DNA from: Stenotrophomonas sp. NA06056
GTDB lineage: Bacteria; Pseudomonadota; Gammaproteobacteria; Xanthomonadales; Xanthomonadaceae
Reading direction: 5' to 3'
Assembly (NCBI RefSeq): GCF_013364355.1
Contig: NZ_CP054931.1
Span: 3,472,001-3,536,000, forward strand
Length of the DNA stretch: 64,000 nucleotides
Part shown: one piece after another, positions 50,721 to 59,978 of the stretch
Position numbering within the stretch: the first letter of the stretch is position 1
How the letters are laid out: the number at the start of each line of letters is the position of its first letter
The notes under the pieces: generated by a model
Told to the model about the DNA's origin: nothing
Databases searched by the model: none
Seen by the model: the letters and a program-made list of their open reading frames with translations, nothing else
Translations under genes and position numbers: made by a program

Positions 50721-51305
50721 ATGTCCGACTCCGCACCCCGCGCCTTCGTCCTGTCAGTGCTCGTGCTGTTGCTGGCAGCGACCCGCGTCAATCACTTCGC
50801 GGCCATCCCGGACGCCTCCTGGGCGGTGTTCTTCATCGGCGGCTTCTACCTCGCCCGCTGGACCCGCTGGGCGTTCCCGCTGCTGATGGTGTTCGCGGTG
50901 CTGGTCGACTGGATCGTGATCCGCAGCAGCGGCCTCGATTTCTGGCAGCACTACTGCGTATCGCCGGGTTACTGGCTGCTGCTGCCGGCGTACTTCGCCA
51001 TGTGGGCCGGTGGCATGCTGCTGGGCCGCAACTACCGCAGCGCGCAGTGGTCGACGCTGGGCAAGGGTGCGTTGCTGCTGGTGGCGTCGGTGGCGCTGTG
51101 CCATCTGCTCGCGCAGGGCGGTTTCTACTGGACCAGCCAGAACGTGGCCGAGCCGACGGTGGCCGGCTGGGCACAGAACTACGCGCAGTGGTTCGGTCCC
51201 TACCTGCGCACCACCGCGATCTACGTGGCTCTGGCCGCCGCACTGCAGCTGGCCGTGGAGCAGGTGCTCAAGCTCCTGCAAGCCCGCCGCGACATCCATC
51301 ACTGA
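50721..51305 (+). CDS. Candidate BtuM-type vitamin B12 membrane transporter
   Basis: A 194-residue protein with six predicted membrane segments (for example AFVLSVLVLLLAATRVNHFA, FPLLMVFAVLVDWIVIR, GYWLLLPAYFAMWAGGMLLG, TTAIYVALAAALQLAVEQVL). BtuM proteins are solitary ECF-type B12 uptake proteins that bind cobalamin through a loop Cys near residue 80. Here C79 lies in FWQHYCVSPGYW, with H25, D63 and Y84 at positions close to those I recall as important in Thiobacillus BtuM. The next gene, 8 bases on, is a cobalamin adenosyltransferase, which supports this role. Confidence 0.7.
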   Translation: MSDSAPRAFVLSVLVLLLAATRVNHFAAIPDASWAVFFIGGFYLARWTRWAFPLLMVFAVLVDWIVIRSSGLDFWQHYCVSPGYWLLLPAYFAMWAGGMLLGRNYRSAQWSTLGKGALLLVASVALCHLLAQGGFYWTSQNVAEPTVAGWAQNYAQWFGPYLRTTAIYVALAAALQLAVEQVLKLLQARRDIHH

Positions 51306-51313
51306 GCCACGTC

Positions 51314-51868
51314 ATGGGTCATCGCCTCTCGCGCATCTACACCCGCACCGGCGACGACGGCAGCACCGGCCTGGGTGACGGCAGCCGGGTCGGCAAGGAC
51401 GATCTGCGCGTTGCCTCCTATGGCACCGTCGACGAAGCCAATGCCACGCTCGGCCTGTTGCTGGCCGTGCCGCTGCCGGAGGACGTCCGTGCACTGCTCG
51501 TGCACCTGCAGCACCAGCTGTTCGATCTGGGCGCCGAGCTGTGCATTCCCGGTCATGCCGCGATCCACGCCGCCGATGTGTCTGCGCTGGAACAGCAGCT
51601 GGACCACTACAACGCTGACCTGCCGATGCTGAAGGAGTTCATCCTGCCGGCCGGTGGCGAGGCCTCCGCGCGTTGCCACCTGGCCCGTACCGTGGTTCGC
51701 CGCGCCGAGCGCGACACGGTGGCCCTGGCCCGGGTGGAACCGGTACGCAGCGAAGCGCTGCAGTACCTCAACCGGCTGTCGGACCTGCTGTTCGTGCTGG
51801 CCCGGGTGCTGGCACGGGCCGATGGCCACGGCGAAGCGCTGTGGCAGCCACAGCATCGCCAGCGCTGA
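51314..51868 (+). CDS. Cob(I)alamin adenosyltransferase, PduO type
   Basis: A 184-residue enzyme transferring adenosyl from ATP to corrinoids. The ATP-binding N-terminus reads SRIYTRTGDDGSTGLGDGSR, with TVDEANATLGLLL and the C-terminal RTVVRRAERDTVAL and YLNRLSDLLFVLAR blocks. PduO-type enzymes act on salvaged cobalamin as well as in synthesis. It sits immediately after the BtuM-like gene, so uptake and adenosylation may be coexpressed. No other cobalamin-synthesis gene is in the window. Confidence 0.93.
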   Translation: MGHRLSRIYTRTGDDGSTGLGDGSRVGKDDLRVASYGTVDEANATLGLLLAVPLPEDVRALLVHLQHQLFDLGAELCIPGHAAIHAADVSALEQQLDHYNADLPMLKEFILPAGGEASARCHLARTVVRRAERDTVALARVEPVRSEALQYLNRLSDLLFVLARVLARADGHGEALWQPQHRQR

Positions 51869-51874
51869 GTCGCC

Positions 51875-52813
51875 ATGCTGGTCTTCACCCACCCCGCCTG
51901 CCTGCTGCACGACCCGGGCCCCGGCCACCCTGAATGCCCGCAGCGCCTGCAGGTGGTGCTCGACGCACTGCATGAGGCCTTCCCCGGCCAACTGGAGTGG
52001 CGCGAAGCGCCGCCAGCCAAGTTCGGTGAACTGACCCGGGTCCACGACAGCGCGCTGCTGGATCTGGTGCTGCAACCGCAGACCGCACCGCTGCGCCAGC
52101 TGGACATGGACACCTGGACCTCGCCGGGTTCGGCCAGTGCCGCGGTGCATGCCGCCGGCGCAGGTGTCGCTGCCGTCGATGCGGTGATGCTGGGCGAGGA
52201 TCCGCTGGCCTTCTGCGCGGTGCGCCCGCCCGGCCACCATGCCACCAGCAGCACCGCGATGGGCTTCTGCCTGCTCAACAACATCGCCATCGCCGCCGCC
52301 TATGCCCGCGACCGCCACGGTCTGGAGCGGATCGCGGTGGTCGACTTCGATGTCCACCATGGCAACGGCACCCAGGACATCTTCCAGCACGACGCCCGGG
52401 TGTCCTACTACAGCACCCACCAGGCCGGTCTGTTCCCCGAGTCCGGCCTGCGCCGTGACCGCGGTGCCGGCAACCTGATGAACATCCTGCTGCCACCGGG
52501 CAGTGGTGGCTTCCGCTTCCGCAATGTCTGGGCCGACGAGATGCTGCCGGCGATCGACGACTTCCGGCCCCAGCTGCTGCTGATCTCGGCAGGCTTCGAT
52601 GCCCACCTGCGCGATCCGCAGGCCGACCTGATGCTGGAGACCGACGATTTCGCCTGGATCACCCGCGAACTGCACGCGCTGGCACGCCGCCATGCCGCCG
52701 GCCGGGTGGTGTCGATGCTGGAGGGTGGATACGACCTGCAGGCCTTGGCCGAGTGCAGCGTGGCCCACCTGCAGGCGCTGATCGCAGCCCCCTCCAGCAA
52801 CGGGGTTGGATGA
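51875..52813 (+). CDS. Histone deacetylase-fold amidohydrolase
   Basis: A 312-residue zinc amidohydrolase of the arginase/deacetylase fold, like bacterial class II HDAC homologues and acetylpolyamine amidohydrolases. The catalytic His pair is H121-H122 (RPPGHHATSSTAMGFCLLNN). Zinc ligands are D159 and H161 (VVDFDVHHGNGTQDIF) and an Asp in ISAGFDAHLRDP. The active-site Tyr region is EGGYDLQALA. It has no signal peptide. Likely substrates are acetylated polyamines or other acetamides. It follows the adenosyltransferase by 6 bases and overlaps lptD by 4. Confidence 0.9.
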   Translation: MLVFTHPACLLHDPGPGHPECPQRLQVVLDALHEAFPGQLEWREAPPAKFGELTRVHDSALLDLVLQPQTAPLRQLDMDTWTSPGSASAAVHAAGAGVAAVDAVMLGEDPLAFCAVRPPGHHATSSTAMGFCLLNNIAIAAAYARDRHGLERIAVVDFDVHHGNGTQDIFQHDARVSYYSTHQAGLFPESGLRRDRGAGNLMNILLPPGSGGFRFRNVWADEMLPAIDDFRPQLLLISAGFDAHLRDPQADLMLETDDFAWITRELHALARRHAAGRVVSMLEGGYDLQALAECSVAHLQALIAAPSSNGVG

Positions 52814-55404
52814 ACCCGAACCGGCAATCCGGGGAGGCCTTCATTGCCCCTATGCAAGGGATGGGGCAAGCTACCGTCCGTTTTCGCCCGAATCCGAACC
52901 GCGTGCGCCGAGCCCTCCGCCTGCTTCCCCTGCCCCTGAGCATCGCCGTCTGCCTTCCGGCTTGGGCTGATGACAAGCCGCTCAACTGGGGCCTTTGCCC
53001 GGCCACAGACGTGATCCCTGCGTTCACCGATGCGCCGACGCCGGTGCCCGGCCAGGACAAGGCCGCCGCCAGCGCTGCGCGCGAACAGCAGCCCACCGAT
53101 ATCGAGGGCGACCAGCTGCTGGGCACCACCACCGTGCCGCAGTACCAGGGCAACGTGGCGCTGCGCCGGGGCGACCAGTTCGTAGGCACCGACAAGCTCA
53201 GCTTCGATACCGAAAGCGGCAACTACATCGCCGATGGCAACGTCCGTTACCAGGATGCCTCGATCCGGATGGTTGCCAAGCGCGCCGAGGGCAACCAGGA
53301 AAGCGACACCCACAAGATCACCGACATCCAGTACCAGCTGGTGTCCCGCCGCGGTAACGGCGAAGCCGAATCGGTCGACCTGCAGGGCGCGGTCGGGCAG
53401 ATGCACCGCTCCACCTACACCACCTGCGACCCGTCGCAGCCGGTGTGGCGGCTGACGGCGCCGGAGATCGAAGTCGACAACGACGAAGGCTTCGGTACCG
53501 CCCGCAACGCGGTGCTGCGGATCGGCAAGGTGCCGATCCTGTGGGCGCCCTACTTCAAGTTCCCGATCGATGACCGGCGCAAGACCGGCCTGCTGTTCCC
53601 GCAGCTGGGCATGTCCGGGCGCAACGGTTTCGACTACGCGCAGCCGATCTACTTCAACCTGGCGCCGAACTACGACGACACGTTGACCCCGCGCTACATG
53701 AGCCAGCGCGGCCTGATGCTCGACAACGAGTTCCGCTACCTCTACGAAGGCGGCCGTGGCGAACTGCTGACCGCGTTCATGCCCAACGACAAGCTGCGCG
53801 ACCGCGACCGCGGCCGGGTGATGTTCGGCGGCTACCACAACCTCGACGACCACTGGCAGGCCCGCGCCAACCTGGCCTGGGTCAGCGATGAGCGTTACGT
53901 GGAAGACTTCGCCAATCGCCTGGTGGGGGTCACCGCATCGAACCTGCAGAGCGTCGTGGGCCTGTACGGCACCGGCAAGAACTGGACGGCCGGCATCATG
54001 GCCGACCGCTGGCAGCTGACCGACTACACGCTCAACGAGAGTGCGCTGGCCTACAACCGCCAACCGCGCGTGTACTTCAACTGGGACAAGCCGCTGCTGC
54101 CGTGGCTGGAGACCGGTGTCTACGCCGAGGCCGTGCGTTTCACCCACGATGACGTCAACTACAAGTACGACGCCAGCGCCGGCCCGGACCTGCAGTACAC
54201 GCGCAATGGTGTCCGCAAGACGTCCGGCATCGGCGTGGACGGTGGTTCACGCCTGGATGTGAAGCCCTACGTGTCGTTCCCGATCACCGGTGCGGCCTGG
54301 TATGTCACCCCGACCCTGGCCTACCGCTATACGGCTTACCAGCTGGATCGCGGTCTGGTCGATGGCGCCGACGGCATCCGCGGCCAGATCCTGGCCTCGC
54401 AGGGCATTGATCCCAAAACGGCCACGCCGGAACAGCTACGCGGCAACACCTCGCCCAGCCGCAGCCTGCCGATCGCCAGTCTTGATGCCGGCATGTTCTT
54501 CGACCGCGAGACCACCCTCGGTGGCAAGTCGTTCCTGCAGACCCTGGAGCCGCGCCTGTTCTACCTGCGCACGCCGTACCGCAACCAGGACGACCTGCCG
54601 ATCTTCGACACCCGCGACTTCACCTTCAGCTGGGGCCAGCTGTTCCGCGATTCGCGCTATACCGGCGCCGACCGCCAGAACGACGCCAACCAGCTGACCA
54701 TGGCGCTGAGCACCCGCTTCATCGACCAGACCACGGGCAAGGAGCGCTTCTCGGCCTCCATCGGCCAGATCCAGTACTTCGACGAATCGCGGGTGAGCGT
54801 GACCCCCGGCGGTGCGCCGGTGGAAAAGGGCAAGTCGGCCTGGATCGCCGACGGCAACTACATGATCAACGACCGCTGGACGCTGGGTGCCACCTATCAG
54901 TGGGACCCCAAGTACAAGCGCGAGGATCTGGCCAGCGTGCGTGCCCGCTACCTGATGTCCAACGACGGCGTGGTCAACCTGACCTACCGTTACCGCATCA
55001 ATTCCGGCGCCCCGGCCACCGCCAACAAGCATGACCGCACCCTGCTGGAGCAGGCCGACCTGTCGTTCCTGTACCCGCTGAACGAGCGCTGGAGCCTGGT
55101 GGGCCGTTATTACTACTCGCTGCAGGACAAGGAACCGCTGGAAATCATCGGTGGCGTACAGTGGGACAGCTGCTGCCTGGCCGTACGCGCCGTGGCCCGC
55201 CGCTACGTGCGCAACCGCGAAGGCGAAATGAACAACTCCATCCAGCTCGAGTTCGTGCTCAAGGGCTTGAGCTCCCTCGGCCAGGACACGGACCGCACTT
55301 TGCGCCGTGCTATCCTCGGCTACAACCGCGACGACCTCTATCTCGTGCCGCCCAGCAACACCGGAGCGACCCGCGATGACTACGATCCGAATCTGATCCC
55401 ATGA
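52810..55404 (+). CDS. lptD: LPS-assembly outer-membrane protein LptD
   Basis: Up to 864 residues. A signal peptide ends near AVCLPAWA, followed by the periplasmic OstA-like jellyroll (about 100-240: TTVPQYQGNVALRRGDQFVG) and a large beta barrel. Disulphide cysteines are seen in NWGLCPATD, TYTTCDPSQPVW and the pair WDSCCLAVRAV. The assigned ATG at 52810 overlaps the HDAC stop and leaves a 30-residue pre-signal stretch; ATGs at 52852 and 52861 are realistic alternatives. It starts the lptD-surA-pdxA-rsmA-apaG-apaH operon. Confidence 0.94.
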   Translation: MNPNRQSGEAFIAPMQGMGQATVRFRPNPNRVRRALRLLPLPLSIAVCLPAWADDKPLNWGLCPATDVIPAFTDAPTPVPGQDKAAASAAREQQPTDIEGDQLLGTTTVPQYQGNVALRRGDQFVGTDKLSFDTESGNYIADGNVRYQDASIRMVAKRAEGNQESDTHKITDIQYQLVSRRGNGEAESVDLQGAVGQMHRSTYTTCDPSQPVWRLTAPEIEVDNDEGFGTARNAVLRIGKVPILWAPYFKFPIDDRRKTGLLFPQLGMSGRNGFDYAQPIYFNLAPNYDDTLTPRYMSQRGLMLDNEFRYLYEGGRGELLTAFMPNDKLRDRDRGRVMFGGYHNLDDHWQARANLAWVSDERYVEDFANRLVGVTASNLQSVVGLYGTGKNWTAGIMADRWQLTDYTLNESALAYNRQPRVYFNWDKPLLPWLETGVYAEAVRFTHDDVNYKYDASAGPDLQYTRNGVRKTSGIGVDGGSRLDVKPYVSFPITGAAWYVTPTLAYRYTAYQLDRGLVDGADGIRGQILASQGIDPKTATPEQLRGNTSPSRSLPIASLDAGMFFDRETTLGGKSFLQTLEPRLFYLRTPYRNQDDLPIFDTRDFTFSWGQLFRDSRYTGADRQNDANQLTMALSTRFIDQTTGKERFSASIGQIQYFDESRVSVTPGGAPVEKGKSAWIADGNYMINDRWTLGATYQWDPKYKREDLASVRARYLMSNDGVVNLTYRYRINSGAPATANKHDRTLLEQADLSFLYPLNERWSLVGRYYYSLQDKEPLEIIGGVQWDSCCLAVRAVARRYVRNREGEMNNSIQLEFVLKGLSSLGQDTDRTLRRAILGYNRDDLYLVPPSNTGATRDDYDPNLIP

Positions 55405-56744
55405 CCAAGAGCTTCCCCGTTCTCCTCGCATCGCTTCTGGCGGTGTCCAGCGTGTCCGCCCCCCTGCAGGTCATTGCGCAGGAGGCCCAGCCGTTGGACC
55501 GCATCGCGGCTGTCGTCGATGAGGACGTGATCCTGCAGAGCGAGCTCCAGCGGGCGATCGCCAACATCAAGGCGCAGTACGCCGGCCGCGAGGCCCAGCT
55601 GCCCCCGGATGACGTGCTCAGCCGCCAGGTGCTCGAGCGCCTGGTGCTGGTCAAGCTGCAGGTGGCCCGTGCTCAGGGCAGCGGTATCCATGTCGGCGAC
55701 CAGGAACTGACCCAGGCGATGAATGCCATCGCCCAGCAGAATGGTTCAACCCTGGATGCCCTGCGTCAGCGCCTGGCCCATGACGGCATCGACTTCAACG
55801 ATTTCCGCGCCTCGGTGCGTGACGAGATCACCGTGCAGCGCCTGCGCCAGAGCTTCGCGCAGAGCCGCATCAGCGTCAGCGAAGGCGAAGTCGACGCGGC
55901 CCTGAAGCAGCAGGCTGATGCCGGCAACCAGTTCCATCTGGCACACATCCTGGTCGCCCTGCCCGACGGTGCCACTGCCGAGCAGATCGCCACCGGCCAG
56001 AAGAAGGCTGACGGCGTGAAGGCGCTGCTGGACAAGGGCGAGCTGGACTTCAATGCAGCGGCCGTGCGCTATTCCGACAGCCCCAATGCACTGGAAGGCG
56101 GCGACCTCGGCTGGCGCACCCTGGATGAAATCCCGGCGGCGTTCGCACAGACGATGCAGCAGATGAAGGCGGGCGAAGTGGTCGGCCCGATCCGCGGTCC
56201 GAGCGGCTTCCAGCTGCTGAAGCTGGTGGAAGTCCGTGACGCCAGCGCGGCGGCAGGCACCCACACCGTTACCGAGTACCACGGCCGCCACATCCTGGTG
56301 CGCGTGGACGACGCACAGTCCGACGCGGCCGCCAAGGCCAAGATCGACACCCTGCGCGCCCGTGTTGTCGGCGGTACCGACTTCCAGCAGGTGGCCAAGG
56401 AATCGTCCGAGGACACCAACAGCAAGGGCCAAGGCGGCGATCTGGGCTGGTTCCCGGCTGACGCATTCGGTCCGGCCTTCGGCCAGCAGGTGGAAGGTAT
56501 CCAGGACGGTGGCGTCAGCCAGCCGTTCCGTACCGATGCGGGCTGGCACATCGTGCAGCGCGTGGCCACCCGTCAGACCGACGTGGGCAGTGACAACCAG
56601 CGCGCCCAGGTCCGCGAGACCATTGGTCGCCGCAAGCTGGAAGACGAGTACAACCGCTTCCTGCAGGAGCTGCGTGGCGAAGCCTACGTCAGCTTCCGCA
56701 GCGGTGACCGGGCGGAAAACACCGCCACGCCTCCGCAGTCCTGA
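55401..56744 (+). CDS. surA: Periplasmic chaperone and peptidyl-prolyl isomerase SurA
   Basis: 447 residues with a signal peptide (MTKSFPVLLASLLAVSSVSA…), an N-terminal chaperone domain (about 30-160: LDRIAAVVDEDVILQSELQR), and two parvulin domains starting near FHLAHILVALPDGATAEQI and YHGRHILVRVDDAQSD, the second with SKGQGGDLGWFPADAFGPAF. The C-terminal helix completes the core. It delivers outer-membrane proteins such as LptD. The start overlaps the lptD stop as ATGA. Confidence 0.96.
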   Translation: MTKSFPVLLASLLAVSSVSAPLQVIAQEAQPLDRIAAVVDEDVILQSELQRAIANIKAQYAGREAQLPPDDVLSRQVLERLVLVKLQVARAQGSGIHVGDQELTQAMNAIAQQNGSTLDALRQRLAHDGIDFNDFRASVRDEITVQRLRQSFAQSRISVSEGEVDAALKQQADAGNQFHLAHILVALPDGATAEQIATGQKKADGVKALLDKGELDFNAAAVRYSDSPNALEGGDLGWRTLDEIPAAFAQTMQQMKAGEVVGPIRGPSGFQLLKLVEVRDASAAAGTHTVTEYHGRHILVRVDDAQSDAAAKAKIDTLRARVVGGTDFQQVAKESSEDTNSKGQGGDLGWFPADAFGPAFGQQVEGIQDGGVSQPFRTDAGWHIVQRVATRQTDVGSDNQRAQVRETIGRRKLEDEYNRFLQELRGEAYVSFRSGDRAENTATPPQS

Positions 56745-56747
56745 GCC

Positions 56748-57728
56748 ATGCTCCCCGAGCTCGCTCTGGTACCGGGCGAGCCCGCCGGGATCGGCCCGGA
56801 GTTGTGTGTCCGACTGGTCCAGCAGCCGCGCGATGATTGCCGGCTGCTGGCATTCGCTGATCCGGACACACTGCGCGCGGCCGCAGCCGCGCTGAACCTG
56901 CCCCTGCAACTGCTGCCCGAGGACGCCCACGCACGCGTCCCCGGCGATCTGCGCCTGCGCGCCGTCGCCAACACTACCCCCAGCCGCTTCGGCCATACCG
57001 ACCCTGCCAACGCAGGTGCGGTGATCGGTGCGCTGCTGGGTGCCGGCCAGGCCTGCCTGTCCGGTGAACTGGACGGTGTGGTGACCGGCCCGGTGCACAA
57101 GGCGGTGATCAACCAGGGCGGTATCGCCTACAGCGGCACCACCGAACTGCTGGCCGACCAGGCCGGGGTGAAGGTGGTGATGATGCTGGCCAACGACATC
57201 GTCCGCGTCGCCCTGGCCACGACCCACCTGCCGCTGCGCGAGGTCGCCGACGCGATCACCGTCCCCGGCCTGGAACACACCCTGCGCACCGTGCACGCCG
57301 CACTGCGCCGCGAGTTCGGGCTGACCGCACCGCGCATCGCCGTGCTTGGCCTGAATCCGCATGCCGGCGAAGACGGTCACCTCGGTCGCGAGGAACTGGA
57401 TCTGGTCATCCCGCTGCTGCAGCGCCTGCGTGGCGAGGGCATGGACCTGATCGGTCCGCTGCCGGCCGATACCGCGTTCCTGCCGGCCAAGCTGGCCGGC
57501 TTCGACACCGTGCTGGCCATGTACCACGACCAGGGCCTGCCGGTCCTGAAGTATTCCGGCTTCGAGCAGGCGGTGAACCTGACCCTGGGCCTGCCCTACC
57601 CGCGCGTGGCGGTGGACCATGGCACCGCGCTGGATCTTGCCGGCCGCGGCATTGCCGATCCTTCCAGCCTGCAGGCCGCCACGACGCTGTGTGCGCGGCT
57701 GGCGCGGCAACGTACACTGAGCACATGA
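56748..57728 (+). CDS. pdxA: 4-hydroxythreonine-4-phosphate dehydrogenase
   Basis: A 326-residue NAD-dependent enzyme of the DXP-dependent vitamin B6 pathway. It begins MLPELALVPGEPAGIGPELC. Metal-binding histidines occur in ATTHLPLREVADAI, LGLNPHAGEDGHLG and AMYHDQGLPVLKY, and the substrate region is VTGPVHKAVINQGGIAYSGT. Length is normal. It lies 3 bases after surA and overlaps rsmA by ATGA. Confidence 0.96.
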   Translation: MLPELALVPGEPAGIGPELCVRLVQQPRDDCRLLAFADPDTLRAAAAALNLPLQLLPEDAHARVPGDLRLRAVANTTPSRFGHTDPANAGAVIGALLGAGQACLSGELDGVVTGPVHKAVINQGGIAYSGTTELLADQAGVKVVMMLANDIVRVALATTHLPLREVADAITVPGLEHTLRTVHAALRREFGLTAPRIAVLGLNPHAGEDGHLGREELDLVIPLLQRLRGEGMDLIGPLPADTAFLPAKLAGFDTVLAMYHDQGLPVLKYSGFEQAVNLTLGLPYPRVAVDHGTALDLAGRGIADPSSLQAATTLCARLARQRTLST

Positions 57729-58528
57729 CTTCCCCGCATTCCCCCTCCGGCCCGGTGTTTTCCGCCCCGGCCAAGAAGCAGCTCGGCCAGCACTTCCTTG
57801 CCGACCGCTACTACATCGACAAGATCGTGATGGCGGTCAATCCCGGTGACGGCGACCGTCTGGTCGAGATCGGCCCGGGCCAGGGTGCCATCACCCTGCC
57901 GCTGCTGCGCGTGCACCCGAAGATGACGGTGATCGAGTTCGACCGCGACCTGATCGCGCCGTTGACCGCCGCCGCCGAACCGCTGGGCGAACTGACCATC
58001 GTCAACCGCGACGTGCTGCGGGTGGACTTCACCGAACTGGCCGACGGCCAGCCGATCCGCCTGGTTGGCAACCTGCCCTACAACATCTCCTCGCCGATCC
58101 TGTTCCATGCGCTGGAACACGCTGCGGTGATTTCCGACATGCACTTCATGCTGCAGAAGGAAGTGGTCGATCGCATGGCTGCCGGTCCCGGCAGCAAGGT
58201 GTTCGGCCGCCTCAGCGTGATGCTGCAGGCCTACTGCGAGGTGACCTCGCTGTTCGTTGTGCCGCCGGGTGCGTTCAGGCCGCCGCCGAAGGTCGATTCG
58301 GCCGTGGTGCGTCTGATACCGCGCGATCCCGCCACCATCAACATCAAGGACCACAAGCGCTTCGCCGACGTGGTCAGGGCCGCCTTCGGCCAGCGCCGCA
58401 AGACCCTGCGCAATGCCCTGAACAACGTGGTCAGCGCCGAGCAGTTCGCGGCCGCCGGCGTGCGTCCCGACGCCCGCGCCGAACAGCTGGACGTGGCTGA
58501 ATTCATCGCTTTGGCCAATGCCTCCTGA
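57725..58528 (+). CDS. rsmA: 16S rRNA (adenine1518/1519-N6)-dimethyltransferase
   Basis: A 267-residue KsgA enzyme that dimethylates two adenosines at the 3' end of 16S rRNA. The N-terminus has [19 protein letters not shown]. The SAM motif is [15 protein letters not shown], and the catalytic loop is [16 protein letters not shown]. The C-terminal helical domain includes [16 protein letters not shown]. The ATG at 57725 overlaps the pdxA stop. Confidence 0.97.
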   Translation: MTSPHSPSGPVFSAPAKKQLGQHFLADRYYIDKIVMAVNPGDGDRLVEIGPGQGAITLPLLRVHPKMTVIEFDRDLIAPLTAAAEPLGELTIVNRDVLRVDFTELADGQPIRLVGNLPYNISSPILFHALEHAAVISDMHFMLQKEVVDRMAAGPGSKVFGRLSVMLQAYCEVTSLFVVPPGAFRPPPKVDSAVVRLIPRDPATINIKDHKRFADVVRAAFGQRRKTLRNALNNVVSAEQFAAAGVRPDARAEQLDVAEFIALANAS

Positions 58529-58541
58529 TTACACTGCCGGT

Positions 58542-58925
58542 ATGGAAGACGCTGACGTTTATGCCATCTCCGTCGAAGTCGCGCCGCGCTTCCTCGACGA
58601 CCAATCCGCACCGGAAGACGGTCGCTATGCGTTCGCCTATACGATCCGCATCCACAACCAGGGCCGCGTTGCCGCACGTCTGGTCGCACGCCACTGGCGC
58701 ATCACCGATGCCAACGGCCGCGTCGAGCATGTCGACGGCGATGGCGTGATCGGCGAACAGCCACGACTGCGGCCGGGTGAAGACTTCCATTACACCTCAG
58801 GTGTCATGCTTGGCACCGAGCACGGCACGATGCAGGGCCATTACGACATGGTGGCCGACGATGGCACCGAATTCGCCGCGCCGGTCGCACCCTTCGTGCT
58901 GGCCATCCCGCGCACCCTGCACTGA
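58542..58925 (+). CDS. apaG: ApaG family protein
   Basis: 127 residues with the fibronectin-like ApaG fold ([60 protein letters not shown]). ApaG is linked to Co2+/Mg2+ resistance in enterics, but the mechanism is unknown. The ATG at 58542 gives the 127-residue length seen in Xanthomonas, as I recall; an ATG at 58518, inside rsmA, would add eight residues. It is followed 15 bases later by apaH. Confidence 0.93.
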   Translation: MEDADVYAISVEVAPRFLDDQSAPEDGRYAFAYTIRIHNQGRVAARLVARHWRITDANGRVEHVDGDGVIGEQPRLRPGEDFHYTSGVMLGTEHGTMQGHYDMVADDGTEFAAPVAPFVLAIPRTLH

Positions 58926-58940
58926 CACGGAGGCCGAACG

Positions 58941-59978
58941 ATGAGTGTATGGGCGATCGGCGACCTGCAAGGCTGCTATGACGTAACCCAGCGCCTGCTG
59001 GAAAAGATCCGGTTCGATCCAGCGCAGGACACCCTGTGGTTCTGCGGCGACCTGGTCAACCGCGGTGGACAGTCGCTGGAAACACTGCGGCTGGTGCATT
59101 CGCTGCGCGACCACAGCGTGGTGGTGCTCGGCAACCACGACCTTTCCCTGCTGGCCGTCGGTGCGCGCACCGAAGAAGAACAGCGCAAGGTCAACCCGGA
59201 CCTGCTGCGCATCGTCCAGGCCGAAGACCGCGATGTGCTGCTGGACTGGTTGCGCCTGCAGAAGCTGGTGCACGTGGACCGCGAGCTGGGCTGGATGATG
59301 GTGCATGCCGGCCTGGCACCGAAATGGACCACGCAGATGGCCGAGAAGCACGCGGCCGAAGTGGAGGTGCAGCTGCACGGCGCCGGCTACCGCAAGCTGT
59401 TCCGCAACATGTACGGCGACAAGCCCAGCTGGGCGCCGAACCTGACCGGCTACGAGCGCTCGCGGGCGATCATCAACGTGCTGACGCGCATGCGCTACTG
59501 CACCTCACGCGGTCGCATCGGCATCGAGGACAAGGGCACGCCGGGCACCCAGGAACAGGGGCTGTATCCCTGGTTCGAAGTGCCGGGCCGGGTCGAGCGC
59601 GACCTCAAAGTGGTCTGCGGCCACTGGTCGGCACTGGGCCTGACCATCACCCAGGGCATCCACGCGATCGACACCGGTGCGGTATGGGGCGGCAAGCTCA
59701 CCGCACTCCAGCTCGACACCGATGAGCTGCGCGTGGTGCAGGTACCGGGACGCGACGTGCCGGCACCGGTCGCCAACGCACGGCCGCCTGCACGACCCGC
59801 ACACGAACGCAGCGCAGGCCAGGGCAAGGGCAACAGCCAAGGCAACAGCGCTGCGGGCGCCGCCCCTGCTGCCCCCGGCAACCGTGGTCCGCGTCGGCGT
59901 CGCCGCCGTGGTGGTGGTGGTTGCGGTGGTGGTGGCAACAACAACAACAACAACAACGGCACGCCTCCTTCGGCATGA
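58941..59978 (+). CDS. apaH: Diadenosine tetraphosphatase with a low-complexity tail
   Basis: A 345-residue symmetrical Ap4A hydrolase. The phosphoesterase core (about 1-270) has WAIGDLQGCYDVTQRLLEKI, WFCGDLVNRGGQSLETLRLV, LGNHDLSLLAVG and VCGHWSALG. The last ~70 residues are unlike enteric ApaH: Pro/Ala-rich, then GNRGPRRRRRRGGGG, CGGGG, seven Asn and GTPPSA. The Asn run is coded by seven AAC triplets (59937-59957), a microsatellite. The catalytic core looks intact, so the tail is an add-on. The stop overlaps the next gene. Confidence 0.93.
   Translation: MSVWAIGDLQGCYDVTQRLLEKIRFDPAQDTLWFCGDLVNRGGQSLETLRLVHSLRDHSVVVLGNHDLSLLAVGARTEEEQRKVNPDLLRIVQAEDRDVLLDWLRLQKLVHVDRELGWMMVHAGLAPKWTTQMAEKHAAEVEVQLHGAGYRKLFRNMYGDKPSWAPNLTGYERSRAIINVLTRMRYCTSRGRIGIEDKGTPGTQEQGLYPWFEVPGRVERDLKVVCGHWSALGLTITQGIHAIDTGAVWGGKLTALQLDTDELRVVQVPGRDVPAPVANARPPARPAHERSAGQGKGNSQGNSAAGAAPAAPGNRGPRRRRRRGGGGCGGGGNNNNNNNGTPPSA
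59937..59957 (+). repeat. (AAC)7 microsatellite in the apaH 3' end
   Basis: Seven perfect AAC triplets coding for seven Asn residues; GGT-rich imperfect repeats precede it (59909-59935). Triplet slippage would change the tail length without shifting the frame. Confidence 0.9.
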
